64,000 nucleotides of DNA. It comes from Providencia stuartii (GTDB lineage: Bacteria; Pseudomonadota; Gammaproteobacteria; Enterobacterales; Enterobacteriaceae). The stretch is taken from positions 372,001 through 436,000 of the forward strand of contig UGUC01000004.1 of assembly GCA_900455155.1 (NCBI GenBank), written 5' to 3'. The position numbers were made by a program, and so were the translations under genes. This document shows, piece by piece, positions 48,800 to 61,242 of the stretch. The notes beneath the pieces are model-generated. The model was not told the DNA's origin. It worked only from the letters and a program-made list of their open reading frames with translations, and did not search any database. Numbering within the stretch: the first letter of the stretch is position 1; each line of letters begins with the position of its first letter.

Positions 48800-50021
48800 T
48801 TTTTAATTCCTTTTTGGTAAAAAATCTTGCTGAAATATTAAGTGAAAATATTTCATTTATTTATATTTATGTCATCACGGATATAAAATAATGTTATAGG
48901 TTGGTGGCTTTTATAATTTTAGTAATCTTTTTTTTAGCAAAATGACTAGGAATAAAAGCTGTTTAGCTGCACATTACTGTGCATAAAAACCAAGGATATG
49001 AATGTTCAATAAGAGCTCGTTATAACCACATTAAATGTGATATATAATGATAAAGAGATTGACTATCCATTTGATGAAAATATGCAAACCACGTGATAGA
49101 AGCCAATAGAGAGATTATCTTTGAGTGCTGAAAAGATTAAAACTAAAACATGAGAAATGTGAAAGCATCATTATATGTGTAATAAGTTTTATATGTGGTC
49201 AAAATCGGTTATTATTTTCTATTTTTGCATTCATTAATTGTTAAGGTATATATAACAACTATAAGTTATATGTAATTAAATATCCGAATTATACTGTGAT
49301 GCAGATCAAGGTATATCATTTAAAGAATGATTTTTCTTTAATTCATATATTTATATTTTTTGTTATTTGTTGTTTTCTTTTTAACAAAAGAATAGGTGAT
49401 TAATATAGTCGCCAAGTCTATGTTATAAATATTAATACAATGTATTTTATGGTGCCTTTCCTATAATTAAAGATTATAAATTATTATCATTAATGGTTGC
49501 ATTAATATATATTTATTTTCTAAATAATTATTTTAAAGTTTTTTAAATTTGCTTATATAGTCATTAAGATTAATAAAATATACTTTGAATATATTCTGTA
49601 TTACCTATTCCCTTCTATATCAATATAAATGAGTTTTACAATCAGTATAAATTGTTAAAAATGATCGTTAAAAACGATTGTTATGTTTATATTTGATGGT
49701 TTTAATCTATCAAAAAAAATACATTATCGATCAATAATAACATATTTAACATAATTTATTTTTAGAAAGAAAATTATATCCATTAATTATATTTTAATTA
49801 CATGAGGTTACATTTTAATAAATAATAAGTTTGTAATTTCAAATAAAGCTTCCGTATTTTTCATGTTGGTGAATGTTATTAATTTTTTATTAAATAATGG
49901 CGTTTATATTTAATAATTTTAATAGAGTAGCACCTGTTTTTTATAGTTTTAATATATAAATTAAGGATATAAATACCCTCAATGAAGTTTATAGATTGAT
50001 TTTTATGTTAGTAACCAAATA
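48800..50021. other. AT-rich gene-free region
   Basis: About 1.2 kb, very AT-rich, without credible coding sequence on either strand. It presumably carries the upstream region of the former speF gene on one side and the promoter of the fimbrial genes on the other. I see no confident leader peptide or regulator site. Confidence 0.5.
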
Positions 50022-50433
50022 ATGAAATTTAAAAATAATATTGCTTTAAGTACGGTACTGTCTGTTGCTATTTTTAACTCAGCAATGGCATATGACGGTA
50101 CAATTAGTCTTACTGGGATGCACTACTGGACAAAATGGATCTAGTAATGTGAAAGCTTTTTTTGAACCCGGAGCTAATACTGACTTTAATACGAACAAAC
50201 TAAAAAATGCAAGCTCTGACGGAGCACAAAATGTTCAAATTCAGTTATTAAATAACGATGGTACTACTGCTATTCAATTAGGGAAAGACTTTGTCGGACA
50301 GGATGTCCATTCAGAAGCTATTAATAGTGACGATGAAGCGACACTACGCTATATGGCCCAATATTATGCTACAGGAAAAGCAATTGTAGGGGATGTCATT
50401 TCTAGTGTTAATTACACTATTGCCTATGAGTAA
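50022..50433 (+). pseudogene. Fimbrial major subunit fragment
   Basis: Begins MKFKNNIALSTVLSVAIFNS with a signal peptide and the mature start YDGTISLTG, typical of type 1-like pilins. The frame then shifts near 50110 and the middle of the protein is missing. The rest (VKAFFEPGANTDFNTNKLKN to ISSVNYTIAYE) is the normal pilin C-terminal half with the penultimate Tyr. It starts a decayed chaperone-usher operon. Confidence 0.8.
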
Positions 50434-50508
50434 TAAATAATAATCGTGCGTTTTTATTATCATTATTTACAAGGCAGCTCATCTGCACTGCTTTGTTCGG
50501 AGTTTCCA

Positions 50509-51231
50509 TGAAAAAACTTTTCTTTTTCATGATGGCCGGCTTATTTTCTGTGTCAAGTTATGCTAATGTTGGGTACCTGAGTTATTTATCCTGAAAACTA
50601 GGAAGGTATTAATATTAAAATTAATAATGATGAATCTACTCCATCTTTAATTCAGTCCTGGATTGATACTGGTGATGCCAGTGTTGCTCCAGACTCAGTC
50701 AATGTTCCCTTTATTATTACTCCGCTTATATTTCGTATAGAACCTCACACAGGGCAAACATTACGAATTATGTATACGGGTGAAGCACTGCCTAATGATC
50801 GTGAATCAATTTTTTGGCTAAATATACTGGATATTTCAGCTAAACCTAAATTTGAAAATAAAAATAATTTAAATGTAAACTCAAATTATCTTCAACTCCC
50901 GATCCATAGTCGCATAAAGCTATTCTATCGTCCAGAAAAACTCACACGTTCTCTCAGTGAGGCCTATAATTCTGTTATATGGCATATTGAAAAACAAGGA
51001 GCAAAGGCCTTTCTTTGTGCAGATAATCAAAGTCCTTATTTTATTACTTATAATCATATTACTTTGATTCAGAGCAACTACTCACAATCAATTAATCCAG
51101 TAGATATGGTTGCTCCTTATTCTTCAATACGCCTTCCTATACATGGAAATATGTCGGGATATGGAAAAGTGAAGTGGACAGTTGTTAACGATTATGGTGG
51201 GCATGAATTAAGTGAGTCAGCTCTGAAATAA
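50509..51231 (+). pseudogene. Periplasmic fimbrial chaperone (PapD-like), degenerate
   Basis: Signal peptide MKKLFFFMMAGLFSVSSYAN, then two in-frame stops near 50569-50600 within what should read GTRVIYPE. The rest reads openly to 51231: TPSLIQSWIDTG, FIITPLIFRIEPHTGQTLRI and SIFWLNILDISAKP, the G1-strand and domain signature of PapD-type chaperones. It is a pseudogene by the internal stops, which are not single-base insertions. Confidence 0.8.
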
Positions 51232-51243
51232 GGATAATATTTA

Positions 51244-51675
51244 TGAAATATTGCACTTAAACTGAACATCATTCATTCCTGCCTGCCATATTTATTTCAC
51301 TGGGAGTTTTTTCCATGGACACAGTGGCTATGGAATATGCTGAATTTGATCCCAGTTTTTTACAGCATACTCAAGGGAAGACGACGTTAGATATTCATCG
51401 TTTCAATCAAGGAAATCCAACTCCAGCAGGAAAGTACTATGCTGATGTTTATCTTAATAATAAATGGAAAGGGCTCTGCCTTAGTGTTTCTTACGCCATT
51501 TGTCACATTAACATTTTTGGTGTTTACACCTGAAACCTGGGTACATGGAGCAGATGCTCATACTGAGTTTCCTTATCTTTCCGGTGCGGGAAGGTTAGTT
51601 CTGAAAGATACTATGATGATAGCAGCAGGATTTGTTGCAATGGTACATTCTGCAAGGTGTATCACTAAAAAGTAG
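51244..51675 (+). pseudogene. Usher N-terminus fused to the C-terminus of a DUF417 (RclC/YkgB-like) gene
   Basis: The first part (51304-51468) is the usher N-terminal domain, EYAEFDPSFLQHTQGKTTLD and PAGKYYADVYLNNKW, preceded by a stop in the signal peptide. From about 51470 the sequence is different: in another frame it reads ALVFLTPFVTLTFLVFTPE, FPYLSGAGRLVLKDTMMIAA, the C-terminal half of DUF417 membrane proteins. A deletion joined the two. Confidence 0.75.
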
Positions 51676-51724
51676 TGAACACTATCATTTATCTGATTTT
51701 TATTTTCTAGTATTATATGAGGTT

Positions 51725-52215
51725 ATCGCGTCGTGGAGGGGAACTTTCCCCCTCCACTCCCACGGAGCCGGACGTGGCAGTATCCCGTCATCTGGCTCTT
51801 GTAGTTGACTGGTAACATCGCGTACAAATAGTCCAGTGTGCAAACAAACTGAGTTTAACATTCCGGATCCTGTCTAATCATTCATACGCTTGAACCAGAC
51901 TACCGTGTCCCCTCTTGTATTTACGGGTAACCCATTTAGCAAGGTACAGATCGATATGTCTGGCTATATAATCCATTACTGATTGACAAAAGCGTCCATA
52001 GTACAATACCCACGTAGCCTGAGATTGAGCCAACGTACCATTGTATCCAGTGATAACGGTGCTCTGTGGCTTCAATCCTAACCCCGCACTGTCTGACGGA
52101 TTGCCTCGCAAAAATGGACAATGCCGCTGAGGAACTGGCGTATAGTAATAGAGTCGCTTTATTGTCGAGTTCGGTGACCGCGACCGCCAGGATGGTCACT
52201 TTTGAAAAAGGCGTT
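51725..52215 (-). mobile_element. 3' remnant of a group II intron
   Basis: On the minus strand the structured end is recognisable: a domain V hairpin at 51764-51799 (GAGCC...GGCTC with the internal GATACTGCC part) and a domain VI-like stem at 51730-51757. Upstream of it (52111-51878) is the C-terminal piece of the intron-encoded reverse transcriptase/maturase (LYYGRFCQSVMDYIARHIDL, WVTRKYKRGHGS). The 5' part is absent. Confidence 0.7.
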
Positions 52216-52333
52216 TACACAGCATGGTAAACGGACTCGAAATTCTCTTACATATACTGAAAATTAATTACAGTAACCTATTCGTTATAACCTGTTTAAA
52301 CCCACTCCAATTCGTTATTTATCTCACGTCTGA

Positions 52334-52690
52334 TCATGAATATATAAAAATCGCGTATGTACGGTATGTCCGGTTAAAGTATTCAATGAAAGTGTCCTGC
52401 GTCGGCTTACCTGGCTGGATAAGATCCCGTTTTACTGCATGTTTTTCTGCCCATTCAGCCAGTATCAGTGAGATAAATTCTGGACCATTATTCATGTGCA
52501 GCATGATCGGGTAGCCGCAGTTTGCCGCGATCCTGTCGAGTACACGGATCATTCGCAGATCTGGCAGATTCAGAATGATTTTAATCGACAATGTCTCACG
52601 GTTAAAGTCATCAACTTTAACAGTCCGCCCGGTTTCAACCGACTTAATTACGGCGATGATCTGATGCTCAGTAAAACAGGCTTTACGCAT
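52334..52690 (-). pseudogene. IS3-family deletion derivative (OrfA start fused to OrfB end)
   Basis: From ATG 52690: MRKACFTEHQIIAVIKSVET is an OrfA start. It is joined after about 27 codons to OrfB sequence with VDDFNRETLSIKI, the DDE segment MNNGPEFISL and FNRTYRT. More than half the element is missing. It is a minimal relic without function. Confidence 0.75.
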
Positions 52691-52926
52691 AGCGATCTCC
52701 TTCGTTGGCAAATTAATTATGCGGGATACTTACACCGTCAACCCCAGTATGCAGAGGATGAAGCATCAGATCGGAGCATTGTCTGATGGTGCCATACACC
52801 AGATTTAACAATAACCCGTTTAATACGCCAAGCTGCAAAGAAGCAATTAAGTATTCTAAAACAGATAGTTAAAACTTAAACCTTATCTAGGACAGCCCAA
52901 ATTTTTATTATTTTTTAAATAATCAC

Positions 52927-52956
52927 TTGCTAATGATAATTATATATACATACAAT
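52927..52956 (+). promoter_or_regulatory. Probable sigma-70 promoter of the zinc-receptor operon
   Basis: TTGCTA at 52927-52932 and TACAAT at 52951-52956 with 18 bp between them, just before the Zur box. Confidence 0.45.
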
Positions 52957-52962
52957 GTGATA

Positions 52963-52977
52963 TGTTATAACATAACA
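52963..52977. promoter_or_regulatory. Zur box
   Basis: TGTTATAACATAACA agrees with the Zur operator core TGTTATANTATAACA at 14 of 15 positions. It lies between the putative -10 element and the receptor start, where a repressor would block transcription. Comparison is with the E. coli consensus from memory. Confidence 0.75.
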
Positions 52978-52993
52978 AAAAATGGCGGATAGT

Positions 52994-55077
52994 ATGAAAA
53001 AATCTATTTTTAATTATACAACATTTTTTATTTCAATGAGTTATTCCTTATTTGCAAATGCAAGCCCTGCAATAAAATCAACTGAAAATCGGAACAATGA
53101 GGTATTAGAGGTCTATTCAACACCTTTGCATACTCCGCAAGAGAAAATGGCGATCCCCGTTTCTGTTCTGACACAAGAAGATCTACGCGCTAATCGTAGT
53201 GCCTCGATTGCTGAAACCTTAACATCCTTACCAGGTTTTCATGCCAGCTTTTTTGGTGGAGGCTCAGTTCATCCAGTTATTCGAGGAATGTCAGGCAATC
53301 GAGTCAAGGTATTACACAGTGGTAGTGATCTTATGGACGTATCCTCTATTGGTGCAGATCATACAATCACCAGTGAACCCTTTTTAAGTCAACGCATTGA
53401 AGTATTAAAAGGCCCTTCAACATTACTTTATGGAGGAGGCACAATAGGCGGTGCAATTAATGTTATTGATAGCAAGATTCCTATGTCAGTGCCTGAAAAA
53501 GGCTATGAGGGTGAATTGCATTATCAATACGATTCTGTTTCTAAAGGAAATACAGGATCAGTAGGATTAACGTTAGGAGAAAATAATTTGGCGCTTCGCC
53601 TTGAGGGTACTAAACGTTATCAAAGTGATTACAAACAACCAGAACCTTTACATCAAGGAGAAACTAGCCGTTTAGCAGGATCTTATCAAGATAACCAATC
53701 GGCAAATATTGGTGTATCCTGGCTTTTTGATGACGGTTATATAGGGATTGGTTATGGTGAACAACATCGTCGATATGGGCTGCCTGGTCATACGCATTTT
53801 CATGATCATGAAGATGATCACCATCATCACGCCCCAATTCGCCCTCCTTTAATCGGCCATCATCATCATAATCACAATCATGAATACCCTGATGAACAAC
53901 ATCAACATGGTATTCCTTATATTGTTATGGATAGCAAACGATGGGATCTTCGTGGTGAAAAAAAACAATCCATTTACTGGTATTGAATCAATACGTTTCA
54001 GTGCGGTCAGAACCGATTATCATCATGATGAAAAAGAAGGAAATGAAGTCAGTACCTCATTTAAAAACAAAGGCGATGAATTAAGACTGACATTTACACA
54101 TCAACCTATTTGGGGTTGGCATGGTGTTATTGGCGGGCAATTTAACCAGCGTGATTTTAGTGCTCAAGGAGAAGAAGCTTATGTACCGTCAACAAAAACA
54201 AAAAATCACTCACTCTTTTTATTAGAAGAATACCAATTAGGTGATTTTCGCTATGAATTAGGATTTCGCCAAGAGTGGCAATCACTGTTAAATAGAGAAA
54301 CTCAAAAAAAATAATAAGCAGAGTGCATCTTCTATTTCTGCTGGATTAGCATGGAATTTTACACAAGACTATTTTTTAAATTTATCACTTTCACACACGA
54401 AAAGATTACCTGTTGCAGAAGAGCTTTACGCGAATGGTGTTCATGCTGCAAGTCGAACTATTGAAAAAGGCGATCCTAATTTAACCGCAGAGGCTGCAAA
54501 TAATATTGATATTGGAATAACTAAAGTAACAGGTGATATTCAATTCAATATGAGTGCCTATTATAACCGTATTAATAATTATATTTACGGTCAATTTACG
54601 GGGACTGAATTAAATAATGGCTATCGTTCATTACAATATGTTCAAAATGATGCACAGTTTAAAGGTATAGAAGGAAATATTGATTATTACTATAACCAAG
54701 ATAGCTTAATTGGTATTTCTGGTGATTATGTTAGAGCAAATTTACTACACAATAAGGGAAATATACCAAGAATACCGGCTTATCGTTTAAGTACTTATAT
54801 TAAACATAGTTTTACAGAAAACGTAATTGGACAAATTCGCATTGATCATTTTGGAAAACAGAATAAAACAGCAGACTATGAAACATCCACAGAGGCTTAT
54901 AACACAGTTAGTTTAGGTAGTGAATATATTGGTTATTTAGATAACACAGATTATACCTTATACGCCAAGATTAATAATATCTTTGATGTAAAAGGGAAAG
55001 ACAGCACCTCTTATATTAAAGATGAAATGTATTTACCTGGTCGTAATATTATCTTAGGCGCTACTCTTACATTCTAA
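52994..55077 (+). pseudogene. znuD: TonB-dependent outer-membrane zinc receptor, ZnuD-like, frameshifted
   Basis: Reconstructed length about 690 residues. Signal peptide to ASPA, plug domain with TSLPGFHASFFGGGSVHPVI, RGMSGNRVKVL and VLKGPSTLLYGGGTIGGAIN, then a 22-strand barrel ending in GATLTF. A loop near residues 270-310 is extremely His-rich (HFHDHEDDHHHHA, GHHHHNHNHEYPDEQHQHG), the mark of ZnuD-type zinc and zinc-piracy receptors. The frame is lost in runs of eight A near 53957 and near 54308; seven A in each would restore it. Start taken at ATG 52994 after GGCGGA; the ATG at 52982 is alternative. The upstream Zur box supports zinc regulation. Confidence 0.88.
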
Positions 55078-55078
55078 T

Positions 55079-57457
55079 ATGAATATCATGAAAAAAAGTA
55101 AACTCTCTATTATTTTACTTATACTTTTGTCGTCTCCTTTATATGGAAAAGAGAATAATCAAGATAAAAGCCAAGAAAAAGAAACATCAAACGATGTTAT
55201 TACTGTTAAAGCAACATCAATAAAAAACAAAGAGACATTCTCCTCTTTATTACTCAATAATCGAGAAGAGATAAAAGGAAAACAACTTGAACAAATAAAA
55301 ACAAATACGATTGGTAATACCGTTTCAAAAGTTGCTGGTGTACAAGCGGAAGGTTTTGGCCCAAATGCGGCAAGGCCTGTTATTCGAAGTCTCTCTGGCA
55401 ATAGAGTCGGGATTTTAGTTAATAATCTTCCGATTAATGATGTTTCATTTATTAGTGGGAATATGCCTATTCCTGTTGATATGAATAGAATTAACGAAAT
55501 ATCAATTAGTAAAAGCTCCGAAGCACTACTTTATGGTGGTAGCAGCAGTGGTGGTGCAATTCATTTGTGGGATGATCGAATAATGACACAGTTTCCTGAA
55601 AAAGCAATTTCAGGTGCCGTGACATTTAATGGTAGCACTAATAATGGTAACGGTGGATCAGTAAATATTAAATTCAGTAATAAAGAAAACTGGATTTTTA
55701 ATCTTTCCGGTGCTACTAAACGAGTCTCAAAATATAAAATTCCAACACGCTCTAAAGTTGGTGCTTGCTATAGCTATCAACAGCTAAAAGACCACTCTGC
55801 ATTACGTGATCAATGCCAAGTGGATATGAAAGTGTTTACTAGCCGTAACCCTGAAGCGTATCCTTACATTAGTGAGTTTTGGAAAAAATATCAGGTTGAA
55901 TATGAGTTAAGCGAGGATGATAAATATACCTTTAAAGATAAGGACTATTTTTCAGGTATTGGTTATGTAGATAATGAACCTAACTTACGATATAAACCTG
56001 GTAGCCCCACATCTATTGAACATGTCACACCTCCAAAGCATTATGTTGAAAATAATAATAACGAAATTCCCAATAGCTTTTTAAAAAGCCAAAGTGGTAA
56101 CGCATCACTCTCTTATATCGGAGATGACGGTTACTTAGGTTTTTCTGTCACTGATTTTCAAACATCGTATGGAGTGCCAGGCTATGCTTATCTCACAACT
56201 AAAACAACTCGAGAAAGGTATAAACCTGTTTCGGTTTCAAATAGTAATCGAAGAATAGATATACAAGGAAAACATGATCATTTAGCACCATTTTTAAGAG
56301 ACAGTGCTTTTTATTATTCTTATTCTGAATCTAAAGATGAAGAGTTAGTCGGCCAAATTGCTTCATCGGTATTTAATACAAAAAGCCATCAGTTAGCTTT
56401 AGAAACTGCACATACTCCGCTATTTAATCGACTTAATGGTGCGTTTGGGATCAACGGTAATTATCGTGATCTGAAAACGTCTGGTTATGATGCTTATTTA
56501 CCCAGTGTATTAACCAAAGAGTACGGAATATATTGGGTTGAATCGCTAAATTTATCTCCTTTTGAGCTCACTGCTGGATATCGTAAAGGTTACACTCAAC
56601 ATAATCTCAATATTCCAGCGAATTATAATCGTGGTAGAGGGCAAGGTTCTAATTTACAAAACCGTCATTTTGATACAAGTGCAAATACACTCGCTCTATC
56701 TTTTACACCAATTGATGAATGGACATTAAAACTACAACAAAATATTTCTTATCGAGCACCAGAAATTAATGAACTTTATACACATGGCCCTCATTATGCT
56801 TATTTAATTGAAGAACAAGGAAACAGTGAATTTAATACCGAAAAAAGCAAAAGTATTGAATTATCATCTGTTATTGAGATTGGCAATTTCTCTAATAAAC
56901 TTAATTTGTATAAAACAGACTACAGTGGTTTTAAATTTAGACGATTAACGGGTATCAGTCGTGGTGCTGGTCCTGTTATGGAATGGGATGACACCGATCT
57001 TGAAACAAAAGGATTAGAATATGAATTTAAATATTTATATGAAATGCCTCATGATCACAATCTAACATTTACACTATTTGGTGATTTTGTCGAAAATAAA
57101 AGCAAAAGAAAACTGTTTATTGCAGGTCACTATTTGCCAAATTTACCTAATGAAAAGCATGGTATCAGTATTTATTACCAACATGATGAATTAACTGCAT
57201 TTAGTAGTGCAACTTACTATAAAAAACAAAAAGAAAGCGGTGGGTTAATGTATGGTGGAGATATGGCCTTTCCTTCCTATACGTTAGTTGATGCGGGGAT
57301 TGGCAAAAAATACCACCTTGATAAGGTAGATGTTTCGGTTGATTTTATTATTAATAATCTCACCGATACTGAAGCAAGACCTGCATCTTCTCAATTGAAA
57401 TATTTAGTCCCATTACCGGGTCGAAATTATGGGATAAATGTCAAAATTGATTTTTAA
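55079..57457 (+). CDS. Second TonB-dependent receptor of the probable zinc operon
   Basis: An intact receptor of 792 residues, or 789 if it starts at ATG 55088. Signal peptide (LSIILLILLSSPLYG), plug with VSKVAGVQAEGFGPNAARPV, IRSLSGNRVGILVNNLP and KSSEALLYGGSSSGGAIH, and barrel ending in GINVKIDF. Plug motifs resemble those of the first receptor, so it is probably a diverged paralogue, but it lacks the His-rich loop and has a long insertion with a Cys pair near residues 224-240 (GACYSYQQLKDHSALRDQC). The start is 1 bp after the stop of the first receptor, so translation is likely coupled and expression Zur-dependent. Its ligand is unknown. Confidence 0.9.
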   Translation: MNIMKKSKLSIILLILLSSPLYGKENNQDKSQEKETSNDVITVKATSIKNKETFSSLLLNNREEIKGKQLEQIKTNTIGNTVSKVAGVQAEGFGPNAARPVIRSLSGNRVGILVNNLPINDVSFISGNMPIPVDMNRINEISISKSSEALLYGGSSSGGAIHLWDDRIMTQFPEKAISGAVTFNGSTNNGNGGSVNIKFSNKENWIFNLSGATKRVSKYKIPTRSKVGACYSYQQLKDHSALRDQCQVDMKVFTSRNPEAYPYISEFWKKYQVEYELSEDDKYTFKDKDYFSGIGYVDNEPNLRYKPGSPTSIEHVTPPKHYVENNNNEIPNSFLKSQSGNASLSYIGDDGYLGFSVTDFQTSYGVPGYAYLTTKTTRERYKPVSVSNSNRRIDIQGKHDHLAPFLRDSAFYYSYSESKDEELVGQIASSVFNTKSHQLALETAHTPLFNRLNGAFGINGNYRDLKTSGYDAYLPSVLTKEYGIYWVESLNLSPFELTAGYRKGYTQHNLNIPANYNRGRGQGSNLQNRHFDTSANTLALSFTPIDEWTLKLQQNISYRAPEINELYTHGPHYAYLIEEQGNSEFNTEKSKSIELSSVIEIGNFSNKLNLYKTDYSGFKFRRLTGISRGAGPVMEWDDTDLETKGLEYEFKYLYEMPHDHNLTFTLFGDFVENKSKRKLFIAGHYLPNLPNEKHGISIYYQHDELTAFSSATYYKKQKESGGLMYGGDMAFPSYTLVDAGIGKKYHLDKVDVSVDFIINNLTDTEARPASSQLKYLVPLPGRNYGINVKIDF

Positions 57458-57489
57458 TATATTCTGATTTAATAAGATATAAAGTAAGT

Positions 57490-57518
57490 GAGGTACTCTA
57501 TGGGTGCCTCTTTTTTTT
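57490..57518 (+). terminator. Rho-independent terminator after the receptor operon
   Basis: GAGGTAC ... GTGCCTC stem (one G-U pair) followed by eight T. Confidence 0.8.
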
Positions 57519-57904
57519 ATAATCATGCACAATTAACTTGAAGATGCATGTTTTAGGGCTCTATCACATTAAGGTAAGCACACCTGTTTTAATTCTAGAC
57601 ATTTTTTGAGATCTCGGTGCCAACAAGATGTTTCTATCAGTACCAATCCCCAATTCATTACCACAAATCTACTTTTCACCAATACGGAGTAAAGGGCGCT
57701 AAGTTCGGCTATGCAGGGACCGATTTTTCCTCCTGTGTGCTTTTTGTTCCCGTATCAGCTTCCGGTTAATCATTTCACGGCACAACCGGTCCCGTAAGGG
57801 TGAAGTGCACGCATGCTGCACCCTTGTGGGCCAGAACGATGCCGAGAAAGCGAACTGTCAGGCGATACGAAGATGAAAATCACATTACTGATGGAGAAAA
57901 AACT
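57519..57904. other. Intergenic stretch at the start of the second decayed island
   Basis: About 390 bp without a gene. From about 57700 the sequence becomes GC-richer and resembles the leader region of an ardC gene; nothing more specific is seen. Confidence 0.4.
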
Positions 57905-58826
57905 ATGATCACTTCCTTGCATACTCAGACAAGTGCCTCTAACACCGCAACGGCGACCAGCGTATCCCCGCTGGACCCGTCAGGCTCCTCAAAAACGAAA
58001 TTTTCCAAAACCAGAACCGATATTTATCAGATCGTTACCGACCTCATCATTACCACACTGGAAGTAGGCGTTAAACCCTGAGTGTGTCCGTGGCAGCGCG
58101 TACCGGGTATGTCCGGCATGCCTTCCAACTACGCTACTGGCACAGCCTACAGCGGGTGCAGTGAATCAGAATGAGGATTCAGTGATTCCTGCTGGATGAC
58201 ATACAAACAGGCTAGGGCAGAAGGTGCGCAAGTTCGTAAGGACTAGCACGGCATGACCGCCATTTTTTATACCATCCTGGAGAAGGAAAACGACACCGGA
58301 GAAATTGACCATATCCCGATGCTGAAAACCTTTGTCGTGTTTAATGTCGAACAAATTGATGGCCTCTCACTGACGGCAGATACCGTTGCCCCACAAGCGA
58401 CGTTTGACGCGTTGCCACAGGCTGAAAATCTGTTCTGTAACAGCGGTGCTAACATCATTGAGAAAGGACAAAACGCCTTTTTCATGCCATCAACAGATGA
58501 GGTTTTGTTACCTGAACGTCGTTTTTTTCCGATGCCGCTAGCTTTTATGCCACGGATCTGCATGAGATTGTTCACTGGAGCGATGGCAAAAGTCGCCTGA
58601 ACCGCGAAATGAAAGGAAGATTTAGCAGTGAAAATTATGCATTTGAAGAGTTGATCGCCGAGCTGGGAAGCGTGTTCCTGATGGCGGATCTGGGGATTGT
58701 CGGATAGGTTCAGCACGAAAGTTATATTGCTTCTTGGCTGAAAGCACTGAAAAACGATAAGCGCTATATTTTTAAAGCCGCCAGGCAGCATCGAAAGCGC
58801 ATCGTTATATGATGGATAAGGTCTGA
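57905..58826 (+). pseudogene. ArdC-family antirestriction protein, degenerate
   Basis: From ATG 57905 (GGAGAAA upstream): TDIYQIVTDLIITTLEVG, a stop, then CPWQR, SGMPSNYATGTAYSG, a gap, WMTYKQARAEGAQVRKD, another stop, and FYTILEKENDTGEIDHIP. The zincin-type domain still shows the HExxH motif in LHEIVHWSDGKSRLNREM near 58560, followed by ENYAFEELIAELGSVFLMAD. At least four stops or shifts make it a pseudogene. ArdC proteins protect incoming plasmid DNA and are common ICE and plasmid cargo. Confidence 0.8.
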
Positions 58827-58989
58827 ACAGAGGAATAAGACGCCGCAAAGGAATGCGGCCTTAACCTTATTTTTGGATCTGGCAGAGTGACATAGATTTC
58901 AATTTCCCTGCGAATGCGGACGGTAAAGAGCCCGCTCATCCTGCAAACTACATTTTTATACTGTTGATAATAGGGTATTCCTTAGTCAT

Positions 58990-59339
58990 GGTAATAAGGC
59001 TCAGAAAGCCATATTTAGCTTTCCATAATGGAATATTATCGCCACCTTGAAGAATTCTTTGTTCCGGTTACAGAATCTGCATTTTTATTGAGAGCAAGGG
59101 ATTTAACCTGCCACGGCGTGGTCAGATTAAGGATGTGGGCATAGAGCGATTTTTCGGCCATTAATTTGACGCTGATGCTTACTTTAAATTGTTATTATTT
59201 TTTGCCCACTTTTTTAATCTTCCATTCGCGTTGGTATAAGGCGAAGATGTATTAAATGAGATCATTCGGCCCATCGTCCATTTTTTGTATCATGGTTCAC
59301 CATACAAAACATCATCAGTTCGTTCATCAATAAGCTTTT
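58990..59339 (-). pseudogene. ClbS-like gene remnant and flank, diverged copy of 41107-41410
   Basis: The end of the ClbS-like coding region (about 59190-59339) and its downstream flank (GATGTGGGCATAGAG...) correspond to 41107-41410. KWAKNNK and the segment for TSSPYANANGRLR are readable with changes. It is cut off at 59340 by an IS3 element. Confidence 0.75.
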
Positions 59340-59349
59340 GTAGTGGTCA

Positions 59350-60917
<1,568 letters not shown>

Positions 60918-60975
60918 CTACCTGCTTGTATAGTGACTACCCTAATCACTGTGGAACATAACCCCGGATGGCTTA

Positions 60976-61242
<267 letters not shown>

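Noticed and set aside
48950..49030. Leader peptide of speF (minus strand, short frame from about 48984)
   Set aside because: A 12-codon frame exists, but it shows no resemblance to the known SpeFL peptide and nearby AT-rich DNA offers many such frames by chance.
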